A DNA stretch of 64,000 nt, taken from the NCBI GenBank assembly GCA_017962705.1, contig JAGCUV010000060.1:1-64000 (forward strand), read 5' to 3'. How positions within the stretch are numbered: the stretch's first letter is position 1; the number at the start of each line of letters is the position of its first letter. This document shows, in pieces, positions 9,694 to 18,907 of the stretch. The notes below the pieces were generated by a model. That model saw nothing but the letters and a program-made list of their open reading frames with translations. It did not search any database and was not told where the DNA came from. A program made the position numbers and the translations under genes. Source of the stretch: Bacteroidales bacterium. GTDB taxonomy: Bacteria; Bacteroidota; Bacteroidia; Bacteroidales; UBA932.

Positions 9694-9729
9694 GACCGGT
9701 CGGGCATTTTGCCGGACCGGTCTTTTTTT
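9694..9729 (+). terminator. Rho-independent terminator after rpsC
   Basis: A 12-bp GC-rich stem (GACCGGTCGGGC / GCCGGACCGGTC, one mismatch) with loop ATTTT is followed by seven Ts. It lies 51 nt after the rpsC stop and closes the ribosomal-protein operon here. Confidence 0.9.
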
Positions 9730-9766
9730 GTATCTTCGCCGTGGAAAACCAATAATATCGCGTAAA

Positions 9767-10264
9767 ATGAAAAAGTTTATGTTCCTTTTGGCGGCGATGG
9801 CCGTGAGCGTGACGGCCGGCGCCTGGAATTACCGCGATTTCGTCGTGGATGCCGTCCAGTCGGTTGAGAAAGGCAAGGAAGTTACCAAACAGGTGCGCCT
9901 GTCCGACTATGTGGGACACGGCAAGTATATTCTGGTGGATTTCTGGGCCTCCTGGTGTCCTCCCTGCCGGGGCGAGGTGCCCAATCTCAAGGCCGTCTAT
10001 GATGAGTTTGGAGGCGACAATTTTGAAATCGTGAGCGTAGCGGTCTGGGACAAGGCCGTAGATTCCTTTGAGGCGATTGCGGAAGAAGGAATGACTTGGA
10101 CGCAGATTGTCTGCAGCGCCAAGACCAACCAGGTTCCCACCCGGGTTTATGGCATTGAGGGTATCCCCTACATCATCCTGATTGACCCAGACGGCAAGGT
10201 CGTCGGTGACAACCTGCGCGGCGCCAGAATCCGGACGGCCGTCAAGAAAGCGCTGGGCCTGTAG
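9767..10264 (+). CDS. TlpA/ResA-like thioredoxin-fold protein, exported
   Basis: The product has 165 residues from ATG 9767. The first 20 or so form a signal peptide (MKKFMFLLAAMAVSVTAGA). A thioredoxin fold follows, with the redox motif WASWCPPC and a cis-Pro region EGIPYIILID. Proteins of this type reduce disulfides in the periplasm, for example in cytochrome c maturation or stress defence. This one lacks the long N-terminal extension of many Bacteroidales relatives. The upstream variant TATCTTCG (9731-9738) may be its -7 box. The partner is unknown; the next gene is the broken uvrC, 36 nt downstream. Confidence 0.85.
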   Translation: MKKFMFLLAAMAVSVTAGAWNYRDFVVDAVQSVEKGKEVTKQVRLSDYVGHGKYILVDFWASWCPPCRGEVPNLKAVYDEFGGDNFEIVSVAVWDKAVDSFEAIAEEGMTWTQIVCSAKTNQVPTRVYGIEGIPYIILIDPDGKVVGDNLRGARIRTAVKKALGL

Positions 10265-10300
10265 CCCGCCGGCCGGTCCAAAGGTGCTAATACCCCTCCC

Positions 10301-12097
10301 ATGGAAGTCCGTGAGGCCATCAAACTGTTTCCCCATAGCCCCGGCGTCTATCGCTACTACGATGCGTCGGGGACCGTCATCTATGTGGGCAAGGCCAAGG
10401 ATTTGCACAAGCGGGTGGCGCAATACTTCGTGGACCCCTCCCGCCTGACACGCAAAACCGCCCTGCTGGTCTCGCACATCGCCCGGGCCGAATATACCAT
10501 CGTGGACAGTGAGGCAGATGCGTTGCTGCTGGAAAACAACCTCATCAAGCAGTACAAGCCTAAATACAACATCATGCTCAAGGACTCCAAGACCTATCCT
10601 TGAATCTGTGTGAGCAACGAGCCTTTCCCCCGCGTTTTTCTGACCCGGCGGGTGGACAAGGCGGGCAAGCACCGCTATTTCGGTCCCTATAGTTCTGTCA
10701 AGCACGCCTACACCCTGCTGGAACTTTTTTTCTCCCTCTACCCGATGCGCGGGGCCGACTGCAAGCTCAAACTCACCTCCGACGGCATCCTGCGCCATAA
10801 ATACCGCCCCTGCCTGAAACTGCACACCGGCTCTTGCGCGGGCTGCTGCATCGGAAAAGTCTCCGAGCGGGAATATGCCGGCTGGGTGGAGGCGGTCGAA
10901 CGCATCCTTGAAGGCGGAGGAAGAGAGTTGATGAAGCAATACAAAGAGGCGATGGCCGATTGCGCAGCCCGGCTGGATTTCGAGGGGGCCCAGCGCTACA
11001 AACAGTGGCTGGACACGCTCTCGCAGCATTACAGCAAGTCGCTCATCGTCAACACGGCCGACATCCAGGCCGATGTTTTCGCCCTGGTCTTCGAAGAGGG
11101 AGAGGGCTACGGCAACTTTATGCGGGTGAAGGGAGGGAGCGTTATCCAGAGCCTCAACCTGCGTTTCCAGGCCCGTCTGGACGAGTCGCGCGAAGAGGTG
11201 CTGGCCTTCTTCATCGCCGAAATCGAAAGCCGTCTGGGGGCCCTTTCTCCGGAGGTTTTGGTGCCCTTCCTGCCGGAAGTAGAGCCTGCGGGGGCACGTT
11301 TCGTCCTGCCCTCCCGGGGTGACAAACTGGCGCTGTTGGACCTGGGTATGCGCAATGCCGCCCGGCTGCGCATCGACGCGCTCAAGCAGAGCGAACAGGT
11401 GGACCCTGAAGGATACCACCAGCGGATGATGGCCGATTTGCAACAGGCGCTGGGTATGGACCGGTTGCCCGAGCACATCGAGTGTTTCGACAACTCCAAT
11501 CTGCAGGGAACCAATCCCGTGGCCGCCTGCGTCGTGTTCCGGGGCGGAAAGCCCTCCAAGAAGGACTATCGGCACTTTTGCATCAAGACGGTGGTCGGCG
11601 CCAACGACTTCGCTTCGATGAAAGAAATCGTCAACCGCCGCTATTCCCGCCTGCTCGCCGAGGCGCCGGACGATTTGCAGCAGTTGGTCGTCATCGACGG
11701 CGGCAAAGGACAGTTGGGTTGTGCCTGGGAGGCCCTGTGCGAGTTGGGCATACAGGACCGACTGATGGTCGTGGGCCTGGCCAAACGCCTGGAGGAAGTC
11801 GTCCGCACCAACGACCCTGTGCCTTTGTTTCTGGACCGCAACTCCCTTGCGCTCAAATTGCTCCAGCAGGCGCGGGACGAGGCACACCGTTTCAATATCA
11901 CCCACCACCGCAACCGCCGCAGCAAGGCGCAGATTCATTCCGTATTGCGGGACATCAAGGGAGTGGGGGAGAAAATGGAGCAGAAGTTGCTCTTGCGCTT
12001 CGGTTCGGTGCCGCGCATTGCGGCGGCCTCGCGGGAGGAAATCGTGGCCGTGGCGGGAGAGGCGCTGGCGGCCCGTATCAAAGAAGCGTTGGGGTAA
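10301..12097 (+). pseudogene. uvrC: Excinuclease ABC subunit C, interrupted by an in-frame TGA
   Basis: The reading frame of 598 residues is intact apart from codon 101 (10601-10603), a TGA directly after SKTYP. In UvrC this position is normally Trp (TGG), so one G-to-A change explains it. All domains are present: GIY-YIG nuclease (GVY at 15-17, YVG at 28-30), a cysteine cluster at 154, 171, 179 and 183 that fits the iron-sulfur ligands of UvrC, a UvrB-binding helix pair near 213-240, the RNase H-like nuclease (ECFDNSN, VIDGGKG), and C-terminal helix-hairpin-helix motifs. UvrC makes both incisions in nucleotide excision repair. Either this is a nonsense mutation or a consensus error. Restart at the GTG at 10610 would lose the 3' incision domain. 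Confidence 0.93.
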
Positions 12098-12101
12098 TGT
12101 C

Positions 12102-12132
12102 TTGTTATTTTGCAAAATTAGCCTTATCTTTG
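12102..12132 (+). promoter_or_regulatory. Promoter of the 12.2-18.5 kb envelope operon
   Basis: TTG at 12102-12104, a 20-nt spacer and TATCTTTG at 12125-12132 fit the Bacteroidota consensus. The predicted start is about 27 nt before the ATG at 12165. The -33 box begins only a few bases after the uvrC stop. Confidence 0.65.
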
Positions 12133-12164
12133 TGCATTATAAGAAAAAACCAACCAACACCATT

Positions 12165-12605
12165 ATGAAAAAATTATTCTTTGTCTCTTTGGTTTTCTTG
12201 GGGATGCTCTCGCTAGCCTCCTGCAAGAAAACCGTGCAACCGTCCGCCTTTACGCCGGATACCGCGTCGTACAGCGCTTCTTTTATCGGCGCTGTGCAAT
12301 ATAAGGCGAGCGGAGCCAACATTCCCGCCGGAGGCGACTGTACGACCGTTACGGCCCAATTGATGAATGGAACCACGCCTGTGAAAGATTGGACTTTCTC
12401 TGTCTCTCCGGACGCCAGCAGCCGATTCGGCCTGACCGTCCCGATGAAGAAAGGGGCGGAAAAGAACCAGAAATATACCATCAAGGCGACCGTCAAGAAT
12501 CCGAACGGTTTGGAGGCGACTTTTGAGGGCAGCGTCACCGTCGATTCCGTCAATTCCGGCCAGACCAAGGACGTGGGTACTATTGTTTGTACTGAAGTTG
12601 AATAG
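12165..12605 (+). CDS. Small lipoprotein of unknown function
   Basis: The product has 146 residues from ATG 12165. The longer upstream frame lies inside uvrC and is rejected. A lipoprotein signal ends in LASC, so the mature protein starts at Cys20 and should be anchored in the envelope. The rest is predicted beta-rich, with an Ig-like look (AQLMNGTTPVKDWTFSVSP, then YTIKATVKNPNGLEATFEG). It is the first gene of a tight operon with a barrel protein (2 nt) and two Big_2 lipoproteins. I do not recognise a named family. Confidence 0.75.
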   Translation: MKKLFFVSLVFLGMLSLASCKKTVQPSAFTPDTASYSASFIGAVQYKASGANIPAGGDCTTVTAQLMNGTTPVKDWTFSVSPDASSRFGLTVPMKKGAEKNQKYTIKATVKNPNGLEATFEGSVTVDSVNSGQTKDVGTIVCTEVE

Positions 12606-12607
12606 CT

Positions 12608-13558
12608 ATGAAAAAATTAATGATAATTACGGCCCTTGTGTTTGTCGCGGGCCTGTCCCTTTTCGCGCAGGAAAAGAAACAACCCTATAGCCCCAAAGCC
12701 GGCGATTTCTCCATCGGCATCACTTTCAACCCGATGGCGGCCGCCAAAGCGGGCAAGAGTTATCAGCCCGGCAGCGGCGATTTTGCGGGCGATTTTGTCA
12801 ACAACTATGGCTTGGAGCCGAAGCAGATGTTCGTGATGGGCGCGGAGCCCTTGGCCGCCTTTATGGCCAAGTACCGCCTGAGCGAAGCGGTTTCTTTGCG
12901 GGCCAACCTCGGCTTTACCGGAAGCTGGGTCAACTACAAGGAATATGTCGACGATGACGCAGCCTTGTGCGACAACGGTCTGTCCCAGGCCAAGACAGTG
13001 GATGTCATTCGCAACAAACTCAATTCCGTATCCTTCAGCGTGGGCGCGGAGTTTCACAAGAACATCGGCGCGTTCCAGTTCAATTTCGGCGCTTCGCTTC
13101 TGTGGGCCATCGGCGGCGGCAGCATCAGCACGACCTACGGCAATCCCCTGACCAAGGAAGGCGGCTGGGTGCGCACTACGATGCCTTACCTGAAAGCGCC
13201 CGTCAATCCGAACGACCCTACTACGCTCAACGAGTATAAGGCGGCTGACTCCAAAAACGCCATTGCCAACGCGTACTTGGTCGAAAGTTACAACCAGGGC
13301 TATATCCACGGCGTCGGCCTCAGCGTCGATATGGGTCTCGAGTGGTTCTGCCTGCCCCGCATCTCCGTGGCGCTCAGCATGACGATGACCCCGATTATGG
13401 GCCTCTTCCAGCCGCAGACCTATTCCATTTATGAGGGCTATTCCTCCTGGACGGACAAAATTGAGCGATACAACAAACTCGTCAGCCCCGGCAGCAACGC
13501 CTTCCTGTACGGCACCGACAACTTCGGCTTCCGCCTGTCTCTCAACTATTATCTGTAA
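12608..13558 (+). CDS. Outer-membrane beta-barrel protein
   Basis: The product has 316 residues with a cleavable signal peptide (MKKLMIITALVFVAGLSLFA-QE). The sequence alternates polar and aromatic residues in strand-like segments and ends FGFRLSLNYYL, a typical final barrel strand with aromatic C-terminal residues. The middle holds glycine-rich loops (LLWAIGGGSIS). It sits 2 nt after a small lipoprotein and 3 nt before a Big_2 lipoprotein, so the operon may encode a surface complex with this barrel as anchor or channel. The substrate is unknown. Confidence 0.75.
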   Translation: MKKLMIITALVFVAGLSLFAQEKKQPYSPKAGDFSIGITFNPMAAAKAGKSYQPGSGDFAGDFVNNYGLEPKQMFVMGAEPLAAFMAKYRLSEAVSLRANLGFTGSWVNYKEYVDDDAALCDNGLSQAKTVDVIRNKLNSVSFSVGAEFHKNIGAFQFNFGASLLWAIGGGSISTTYGNPLTKEGGWVRTTMPYLKAPVNPNDPTTLNEYKAADSKNAIANAYLVESYNQGYIHGVGLSVDMGLEWFCLPRISVALSMTMTPIMGLFQPQTYSIYEGYSSWTDKIERYNKLVSPGSNAFLYGTDNFGFRLSLNYYL

Positions 13559-13561
13559 AGA

Positions 13562-15892
13562 ATGAGAAAAGTTCTTCAACTGATGATTGCGGCTTTCGTG
13601 GCCGCAATCCTTGTTTCAACGCCGACCTCCTGCAAGAAGGAAACGCCGCAGGGAGAAGGGGGGAAGGCCACCGGCATCGCCCTTTCCCATACGGAGATTC
13701 AGTTGACGCGGGACGCCGAGTTCCAGTTGTCTGCGACGCTGATTCCGGCGAATGTCAGCAGCAAGATCATTGTCTGGAGGACTTCCGACGAAAGTGTAGC
13801 GTCGGTGACGGACGGCAAAGTCAAGGCCCACAAGGACGGCAAGGCGACGATTACCGCCCGTCCGTATGACAATTATTTCGACCCTGTTCCCATTGTCGCC
13901 ACTTGCGAGGTGACGGTGGAAACCATCGAAGTCAGGGAATTGAACTGCAAGTTGGATGCGAATACGTGGACCGTTTCCCTGACGCAAGGGACTTTCCAGT
14001 TGCACGACGGCTTGGAAATCATTCCCCAGGCGGCGGACCAGCCCGGCGTATTGTCGTATCAGTTGCTATCGGGAGAAGGCGTCGTTTCGCTTTCCAAGTC
14101 CGGCGAAGTGACGCCCAAGGCTGTCGGAACGGCTATGATCAAGGCTACCGCCACCAAGTTGGACGGAACTCCGTTGAGCGTAACCGTTAAAATCGTAGTG
14201 CAGGAGGCCGATGTGTGGCCGACCGCCATCACCTTCAAGGCGTATGATTCGGACATGCAGATTGGCTCCAAGCAGCGCATTATGATTGAATATACTCCTT
14301 CTACGGCCAACCGGAAGGAAGTGGAGATTTCCTCCTTCAATATCAATTGCGTGAAAGTGACCAAAATCTCCAATGAGGAATTTGAGGTGGAGGCCTTGGC
14401 GGTTCCTGGCGGTGCTTTCCAAGGTGTACAGATCATTGCCATGTTCAAGAAAAGCGAAAGCGCCTATGGGACGAACAGCCCGGCTTGTTATATCTATCCG
14501 CATGAAGGGCCTCCGAGCCTGAGCATCCCCCCGCAGCAGGCGACCGCCTGGGGCTGCTTGTCCGATGGCATGGTGGTTGGAGAGGAGCATCAACTGAAGG
14601 TGGATTATCAGAACCTTCACGGCGATTTTACCTATTCCAGCAACGACCCCAGCATCATCAGCATAGACGGCAACGGGAAAATGACCGCTTGTTCTGCGGG
14701 CGCTACGCGCGTCTATGTCCATACGCCCGGCGATCGCAACGTGGCGGACGTGTATGTCCAAGTGTACCGAAAACCGGCGACGATTCAAGCGGTCAGCGGC
14801 GCGGCGGATGAATGTTTCATTCGTTTCGGAGGCTCCGTGACCCGGACCTATCGGGTGATGGACTCCAAGGGAGAGCCCAGCCGTCAGTCCATCAAGGCCA
14901 GTACGACGCTCTCGACGTCCACGATGGGCGTTTCGGTGGAAAACTATGCCCAGGATTCCCGCAACGCGAAGGCGACCTTTACGTCAAAGCGCTCCAGCGC
15001 CGGTTATACGATGAAGGGAACGGCTACCGTTTCGGCCCTGACCGCGTTGGATGCGCTGGATGTCAAGTTGTCTTTCGACATCTACGATGCGATGTACGGA
15101 CCGGACGATTTCAAATTGTATGACGGCCTGGCCATCACTTCGAGCGGCTATCTGTCCCGGAAGGATGGCGGCTACCGGGGGAAGAACGGCACGACCGAAT
15201 ATTTTGAAGAAGCCAGCCTCGGCTCTTGCGCGGCGATTGTCGTCTATTTCGGCAACGAGGTGGTCAGTTATAATCTGAATCGCCTCAGTTCGCTGAGGGG
15301 AGTGGACGGGAAGCACGGCCTGGCGGTCGCCATCAAGAACGCGTATACGGCCCCGCCGACCGATGATTCCGACAAGGATGCCTGGTGGTGGAAAGTGAGC
15401 GCAAATTATAGAGACAGGGTGGACTTCAGTGCCCACTATGTCAGTTTCTGGCCCAATGGGAAGGATGATGATTATTTCACCCATACGACGAATTCGGGTT
15501 ATTGCGGGTATGCCATCACTCAGGGGATGAAGTACTATAATGGCGATTTGAAAAACGACAATTATTCCGTGATGCCCATCAAGCACATTGTGGACAAGAT
15601 GAGCACCAACTTCAATGCGACCAGTTGCTCCGGTTGGTACCTCCCCACATACGGAGAATGGGGGAAAATGTTGAGTTCTTTCAACAACAAGTTGGACGCC
15701 TTGAACGAGCGTTTGACCTCCATCGACGGCGGTCAGGGCATCTACTCCACCTATGATTATTGGGCCTGCCAGGAGGATACGGACAGCCAGGGAGACCCGG
15801 ACAAAAACGCCCGATGCATGACCGGCATCTCGAACAACAAAACGAAGTCCAAGAATAAACCAGCCAGCACGCGCGCCTTCCTCGCATTTTGA
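13562..15892 (+). CDS. Big_2-domain surface lipoprotein with FISUMP-like C-terminus
   Basis: The product has 776 residues. A signal peptide ends at TSCKK, a lipoprotein-like site. Residues 35-110 form a Big_2 immunoglobulin-like domain (LSHTEIQLTRDAEFQL, then WRTSDESVASV), and more Ig-like segments follow. The last 250 residues resemble the FISUMP/DUF1566 fold found at the end of Bacteroidales surface lipoproteins: GYAITQGMKYYN, then GWYLPTYGEWGKM, then YWACQE, ending RAFLAF. It is a paralogue of the next gene, 36 nt downstream. The role is probably binding at the cell surface; the ligand is unknown. Confidence 0.8.
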   Translation: MRKVLQLMIAAFVAAILVSTPTSCKKETPQGEGGKATGIALSHTEIQLTRDAEFQLSATLIPANVSSKIIVWRTSDESVASVTDGKVKAHKDGKATITARPYDNYFDPVPIVATCEVTVETIEVRELNCKLDANTWTVSLTQGTFQLHDGLEIIPQAADQPGVLSYQLLSGEGVVSLSKSGEVTPKAVGTAMIKATATKLDGTPLSVTVKIVVQEADVWPTAITFKAYDSDMQIGSKQRIMIEYTPSTANRKEVEISSFNINCVKVTKISNEEFEVEALAVPGGAFQGVQIIAMFKKSESAYGTNSPACYIYPHEGPPSLSIPPQQATAWGCLSDGMVVGEEHQLKVDYQNLHGDFTYSSNDPSIISIDGNGKMTACSAGATRVYVHTPGDRNVADVYVQVYRKPATIQAVSGAADECFIRFGGSVTRTYRVMDSKGEPSRQSIKASTTLSTSTMGVSVENYAQDSRNAKATFTSKRSSAGYTMKGTATVSALTALDALDVKLSFDIYDAMYGPDDFKLYDGLAITSSGYLSRKDGGYRGKNGTTEYFEEASLGSCAAIVVYFGNEVVSYNLNRLSSLRGVDGKHGLAVAIKNAYTAPPTDDSDKDAWWWKVSANYRDRVDFSAHYVSFWPNGKDDDYFTHTTNSGYCGYAITQGMKYYNGDLKNDNYSVMPIKHIVDKMSTNFNATSCSGWYLPTYGEWGKMLSSFNNKLDALNERLTSIDGGQGIYSTYDYWACQEDTDSQGDPDKNARCMTGISNNKTKSKNKPASTRAFLAF

Positions 15893-15928
15893 CGGGAGGC
15901 GCCGCTGCTGCCGAATTAAATAACGAAG

Positions 15929-18532
15929 ATGAAACGAATCTTGCCCCTTGCGCTTTGCGCCGCCGCTTTGTTCTCCCTTACGCTCTCTTGTAAAAAAGAA
16001 GATGCGCAGGGCGGAGATGCAGTCTATGCCATCGAATTGAACAAGACCGAATTGCAGTTGGCGCTCGATGAGACCTTCGCCTTGACGGCGACCGTCCCGG
16101 CGCCCGAACAAAGTATCGTAACGTGGAAGAGCAGCGATCCGGAAATCGTCTCTGTGGATGAAGCGAGCGGACTGTTGACCGCGTTGAAGGATGAAGGAGA
16201 GGTGACGATTACGGCCACGGTGTCTTCCAAGCGGCCCGTCCAGCCCCGCGCCACCGCCACTTGCACCGTGAAGGTGGTGACCAATTATTCGCTTTCGCTG
16301 GATTTTGCTTCGCTCAATATGGCGCAGGAGGCGACAAAGACGCTGACGGCCCTCCCGGCTCCTGAGTCCGGATATGGTAAAATTGAATGGGCAACTACCA
16401 GCAGTTCGATTGTTCAACTCAGTAAAACGAGCGGTATTTCAACGGTTTTGACCGCCCAGAAGAGCAATGGCACATCAAAGGTGACCGCAAAATTGTATTC
16501 CCGTTTCGACTCCACCACCCCCAAGGCGACTGCGGTTTGCGACGTGGAGGTAAAATCTTTCTTTGTCGAGGAATTGGGTTTGCCGAGCCGGGTGGATCTT
16601 GTGATGGGAACACCCCAGACGCTTGTGCCCAGTATCAAGCCGCAGGAGGTGGTCGGCACCCCTGTTACTTATGAGGTTCGCTCAGGTAGTGAATATGTTT
16701 CCGTTTCTTCGGCGGGAAAATTGACGCCCTTGAAGGTTTCGGGAACTACTTCTTATGCCGTCGTCCGGGCCACCGCCCAGGACCGGGAGAAAAAGTATCA
16801 GGATGTCAAGGTCTATGTGGCGGAAAAGCCTGTGTATCCAACAGGTATTTCCATCTCCGGCTTTGTTTCGGAGACCTATGTGAGCCAGACTTTCGATCCG
16901 GTTTTGACATTTACGCCGACCAATACGAACCAGAAGAATTACACGGTGTCTTCATCGAATAAGGATGTGGCCACGGTGACCAAAACCTCCGCCGGTTATC
17001 ACGTGTATGCGAAGTCTTCGGGCACGACCAACATCACCGTCACCTATAATACCTCCGAAACGACGACAAAAACTCTTACCCAGACGCTGACTGTTTTCGT
17101 CGGCCCTCCGAGTATCAAGTGGACCAACGACCAATCAACCGAATTGAAGAAAGGTATGATTGTGGGGCAGACCTTGACGGTGACGGCGAAAGTATCCAAT
17201 AAGAGCAATACCGCCGTGACCTACACCTCGAGCAATACGGATGTCGTTACGGTGAGTGCTTCCGGCGTGATTACCGCCAAGGGCAGGGGGACGGCGTGGG
17301 TCACTGCCAAGTCCCAGGCTGACCCCTCTCTTACTGTTTCAACCGTCAGTTTTACGGTATATGGCGTACCGACGCAGATTGTTTGTACGGCAGGCGAGAA
17401 GAGTTCCATCTTCCTTCGGTATGGGAAAGAGACATCCTCTTCTACCTCGATGACTTTCCAGATTCGGGACTCCAAGGGCTATCCTTCCCGTCAGGACTTG
17501 TTGACCGTCAGCATTTCCAGCAAACTGAATAATATTACAAAAGAAGTGACTGTGGGATCGTCGTCCACGACGGTTAAATTGACCAACAATCTGACCAGTG
17601 CGACGAGCACTACCAAGGGTACGCTGACGATAGGCGTGAAGGACTATTCTTCGCTGACGAGGACCTGTGACCTCTATGAAGCGATGTATGACGAGTATGA
17701 TCTCAAACCGTTGGATGGGTTGGTCTTCTATGATGAAGGTTATATGGGCGTAAGAGATGGCGGCTACAGAGGATCAGGTTATTTTGATACTCCTGCCGAC
17801 AATTTATCTCCTTGTTCGGCCCTCATTTTTTGGGTGGGAGAACATCCGAATACCAATATCTCCATGCGGGATCGGTTGAGAGGGGAACGTGAGCAGAGTG
17901 ATCGTCCTTATCAACACGGCCTTGCCGTTGCGCATAACAACATCAAAGACGCCAGTAACAACGAACTCTTCCAATGGTGGTCGGTCAGCGCGGCGGCAGG
18001 GGATAACGTTAAGGAAAGCAAAAATTACACGGATTATTGGGTAAACGGATACGGGAAGAATTTTGATTTCGTTTCTCCCCAGCACAATGGTATATATGGT
18101 TATGAAATCACCCAGGGGATGATGTATTATAATCAAAAGGTAAAGAGTAATTCGAAATACACGATTCTTCCTGTAAAAGCCATCGTGGATTATGGCTCGA
18201 ATACCTACCCCAAAGCGGTATCTTCCTACGATATAAATACCAGTTGGTATTTGCCGACTTCCGGCGAATGGTATATGATGCTGCATTGTCTGGGAGGTAG
18301 TCTTACGGTAAGCCAGACCCTCGATAAAATCAACGAAAATATGAAACTGATGTCCGGCTACAAAACCATAGGCGCAAACATTCAATATTGGTCTTGTCAA
18401 GAATATAATAAAAGTCCGGATGGGAATGCCATCTATATGACGGGTACGTGGGCGACGGAGCGTGGAGAGTTCTCTTCGATCTATCTTTCGAAACAATCGC
18501 AATGTAAAGTCCGTCCTTTCATCGCTTTTTGA
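15929..18532 (+). CDS. Multi-Big_2 surface lipoprotein, paralogue of the preceding gene
   Basis: The product has 867 residues with lipoprotein signal LTLSCKKED. At least three Big_2-like domains are visible: ELNKTELQLALDETF with WKSSDPEIVSV near residues 32-100, a copy with VSSSNKDVATV, and a copy with YTSSNTDVVTVSASGVITA. The C-terminus repeats the neighbour's layout: GYEITQGMMYYN, SWYLPTSGEWYMM, YWSCQEYNKS, ending CKVRPFIAF. Compared with its paralogue it has gained Ig-like repeats and its 3' third looks more AT-rich. Its TGA stop overlaps the -33 region of the acpP promoter. Function by inference: surface adhesion or glycan binding. Confidence 0.8.
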   Translation: MKRILPLALCAAALFSLTLSCKKEDAQGGDAVYAIELNKTELQLALDETFALTATVPAPEQSIVTWKSSDPEIVSVDEASGLLTALKDEGEVTITATVSSKRPVQPRATATCTVKVVTNYSLSLDFASLNMAQEATKTLTALPAPESGYGKIEWATTSSSIVQLSKTSGISTVLTAQKSNGTSKVTAKLYSRFDSTTPKATAVCDVEVKSFFVEELGLPSRVDLVMGTPQTLVPSIKPQEVVGTPVTYEVRSGSEYVSVSSAGKLTPLKVSGTTSYAVVRATAQDREKKYQDVKVYVAEKPVYPTGISISGFVSETYVSQTFDPVLTFTPTNTNQKNYTVSSSNKDVATVTKTSAGYHVYAKSSGTTNITVTYNTSETTTKTLTQTLTVFVGPPSIKWTNDQSTELKKGMIVGQTLTVTAKVSNKSNTAVTYTSSNTDVVTVSASGVITAKGRGTAWVTAKSQADPSLTVSTVSFTVYGVPTQIVCTAGEKSSIFLRYGKETSSSTSMTFQIRDSKGYPSRQDLLTVSISSKLNNITKEVTVGSSSTTVKLTNNLTSATSTTKGTLTIGVKDYSSLTRTCDLYEAMYDEYDLKPLDGLVFYDEGYMGVRDGGYRGSGYFDTPADNLSPCSALIFWVGEHPNTNISMRDRLRGEREQSDRPYQHGLAVAHNNIKDASNNELFQWWSVSAAAGDNVKESKNYTDYWVNGYGKNFDFVSPQHNGIYGYEITQGMMYYNQKVKSNSKYTILPVKAIVDYGSNTYPKAVSSYDINTSWYLPTSGEWYMMLHCLGGSLTVSQTLDKINENMKLMSGYKTIGANIQYWSCQEYNKSPDGNAIYMTGTWATERGEFSSIYLSKQSQCKVRPFIAF

Positions 18533-18558
18533 TATTTGGAAAATAATTACTACCTTTG
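18528..18558 (+). promoter_or_regulatory. acpP promoter
   Basis: TTTG at 18528-18531, a 19-nt spacer and TACCTTTG at 18551-18558 match the consensus. The -33 box overlaps the stop codon of the upstream gene (TGA at 18530-18532). Confidence 0.75.
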
Positions 18559-18602
18559 CGGGCACTATTGAAAGATAGAAAACTTTATAAATTATTCATA
18601 CT

Positions 18603-18848
18603 ATGTCAGAAGTAGCAGAAAAAGTTAAAAAGATCATCGTCGACAAGCTCGGCGTCGATCCCGCCGTGGTGACAGAGAACGCCAGTTTCACCAATGACCT
18701 GGGCGCAGATTCTCTCGACACCGTTGAGTTGATTATGGCATTCGAATCCGATTTTGATATCAAAATTCCCGATGACGAAGCCGGTGACAAGATTCAGACC
18801 GTCGGCGACGCGGTTTCTTATATCGAAAGCAAACTGGCTGAGAAATAA
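18603..18848 (+). CDS. acpP: Acyl carrier protein
   Basis: The product has 81 acidic residues. The motif GADSLDTVE holds Ser37, the site that receives the phosphopantetheine arm, so it carries acyl chains in fatty-acid and lipid A synthesis. The length and helix pattern are standard. In many Bacteroidales fabF follows directly; here a terminator and an opposing gene follow, so acpP is transcribed alone from its own promoter. Confidence 0.97.
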   Translation: MSEVAEKVKKIIVDKLGVDPAVVTENASFTNDLGADSLDTVELIMAFESDFDIKIPDDEAGDKIQTVGDAVSYIESKLAEK

Positions 18849-18869
18849 GACCGTATTTTAGATGAAACC

Positions 18870-18905
18870 AAAGGGGGATGGCCGCAAGGTCGTCCCCTTT
18901 TCTTA
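18870..18905 (+). terminator. Terminator after acpP (possibly bidirectional)
   Basis: A 14-bp stem with three G-U pairs, loop GCAA (18884-18887), is followed by a T-rich run (18898-18905). It lies between acpP and the convergent small gene ending at 18908, so it may serve both. Confidence 0.75.
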
Positions 18906-18907
18906 TT

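Noticed and set aside
10601..10603. TGA recoded as Trp (alternative code) in this organism
   Set aside because: Several intact genes end with TGA, and Trp is encoded by TGG throughout; the second broken gene has TAG, which this would not explain.
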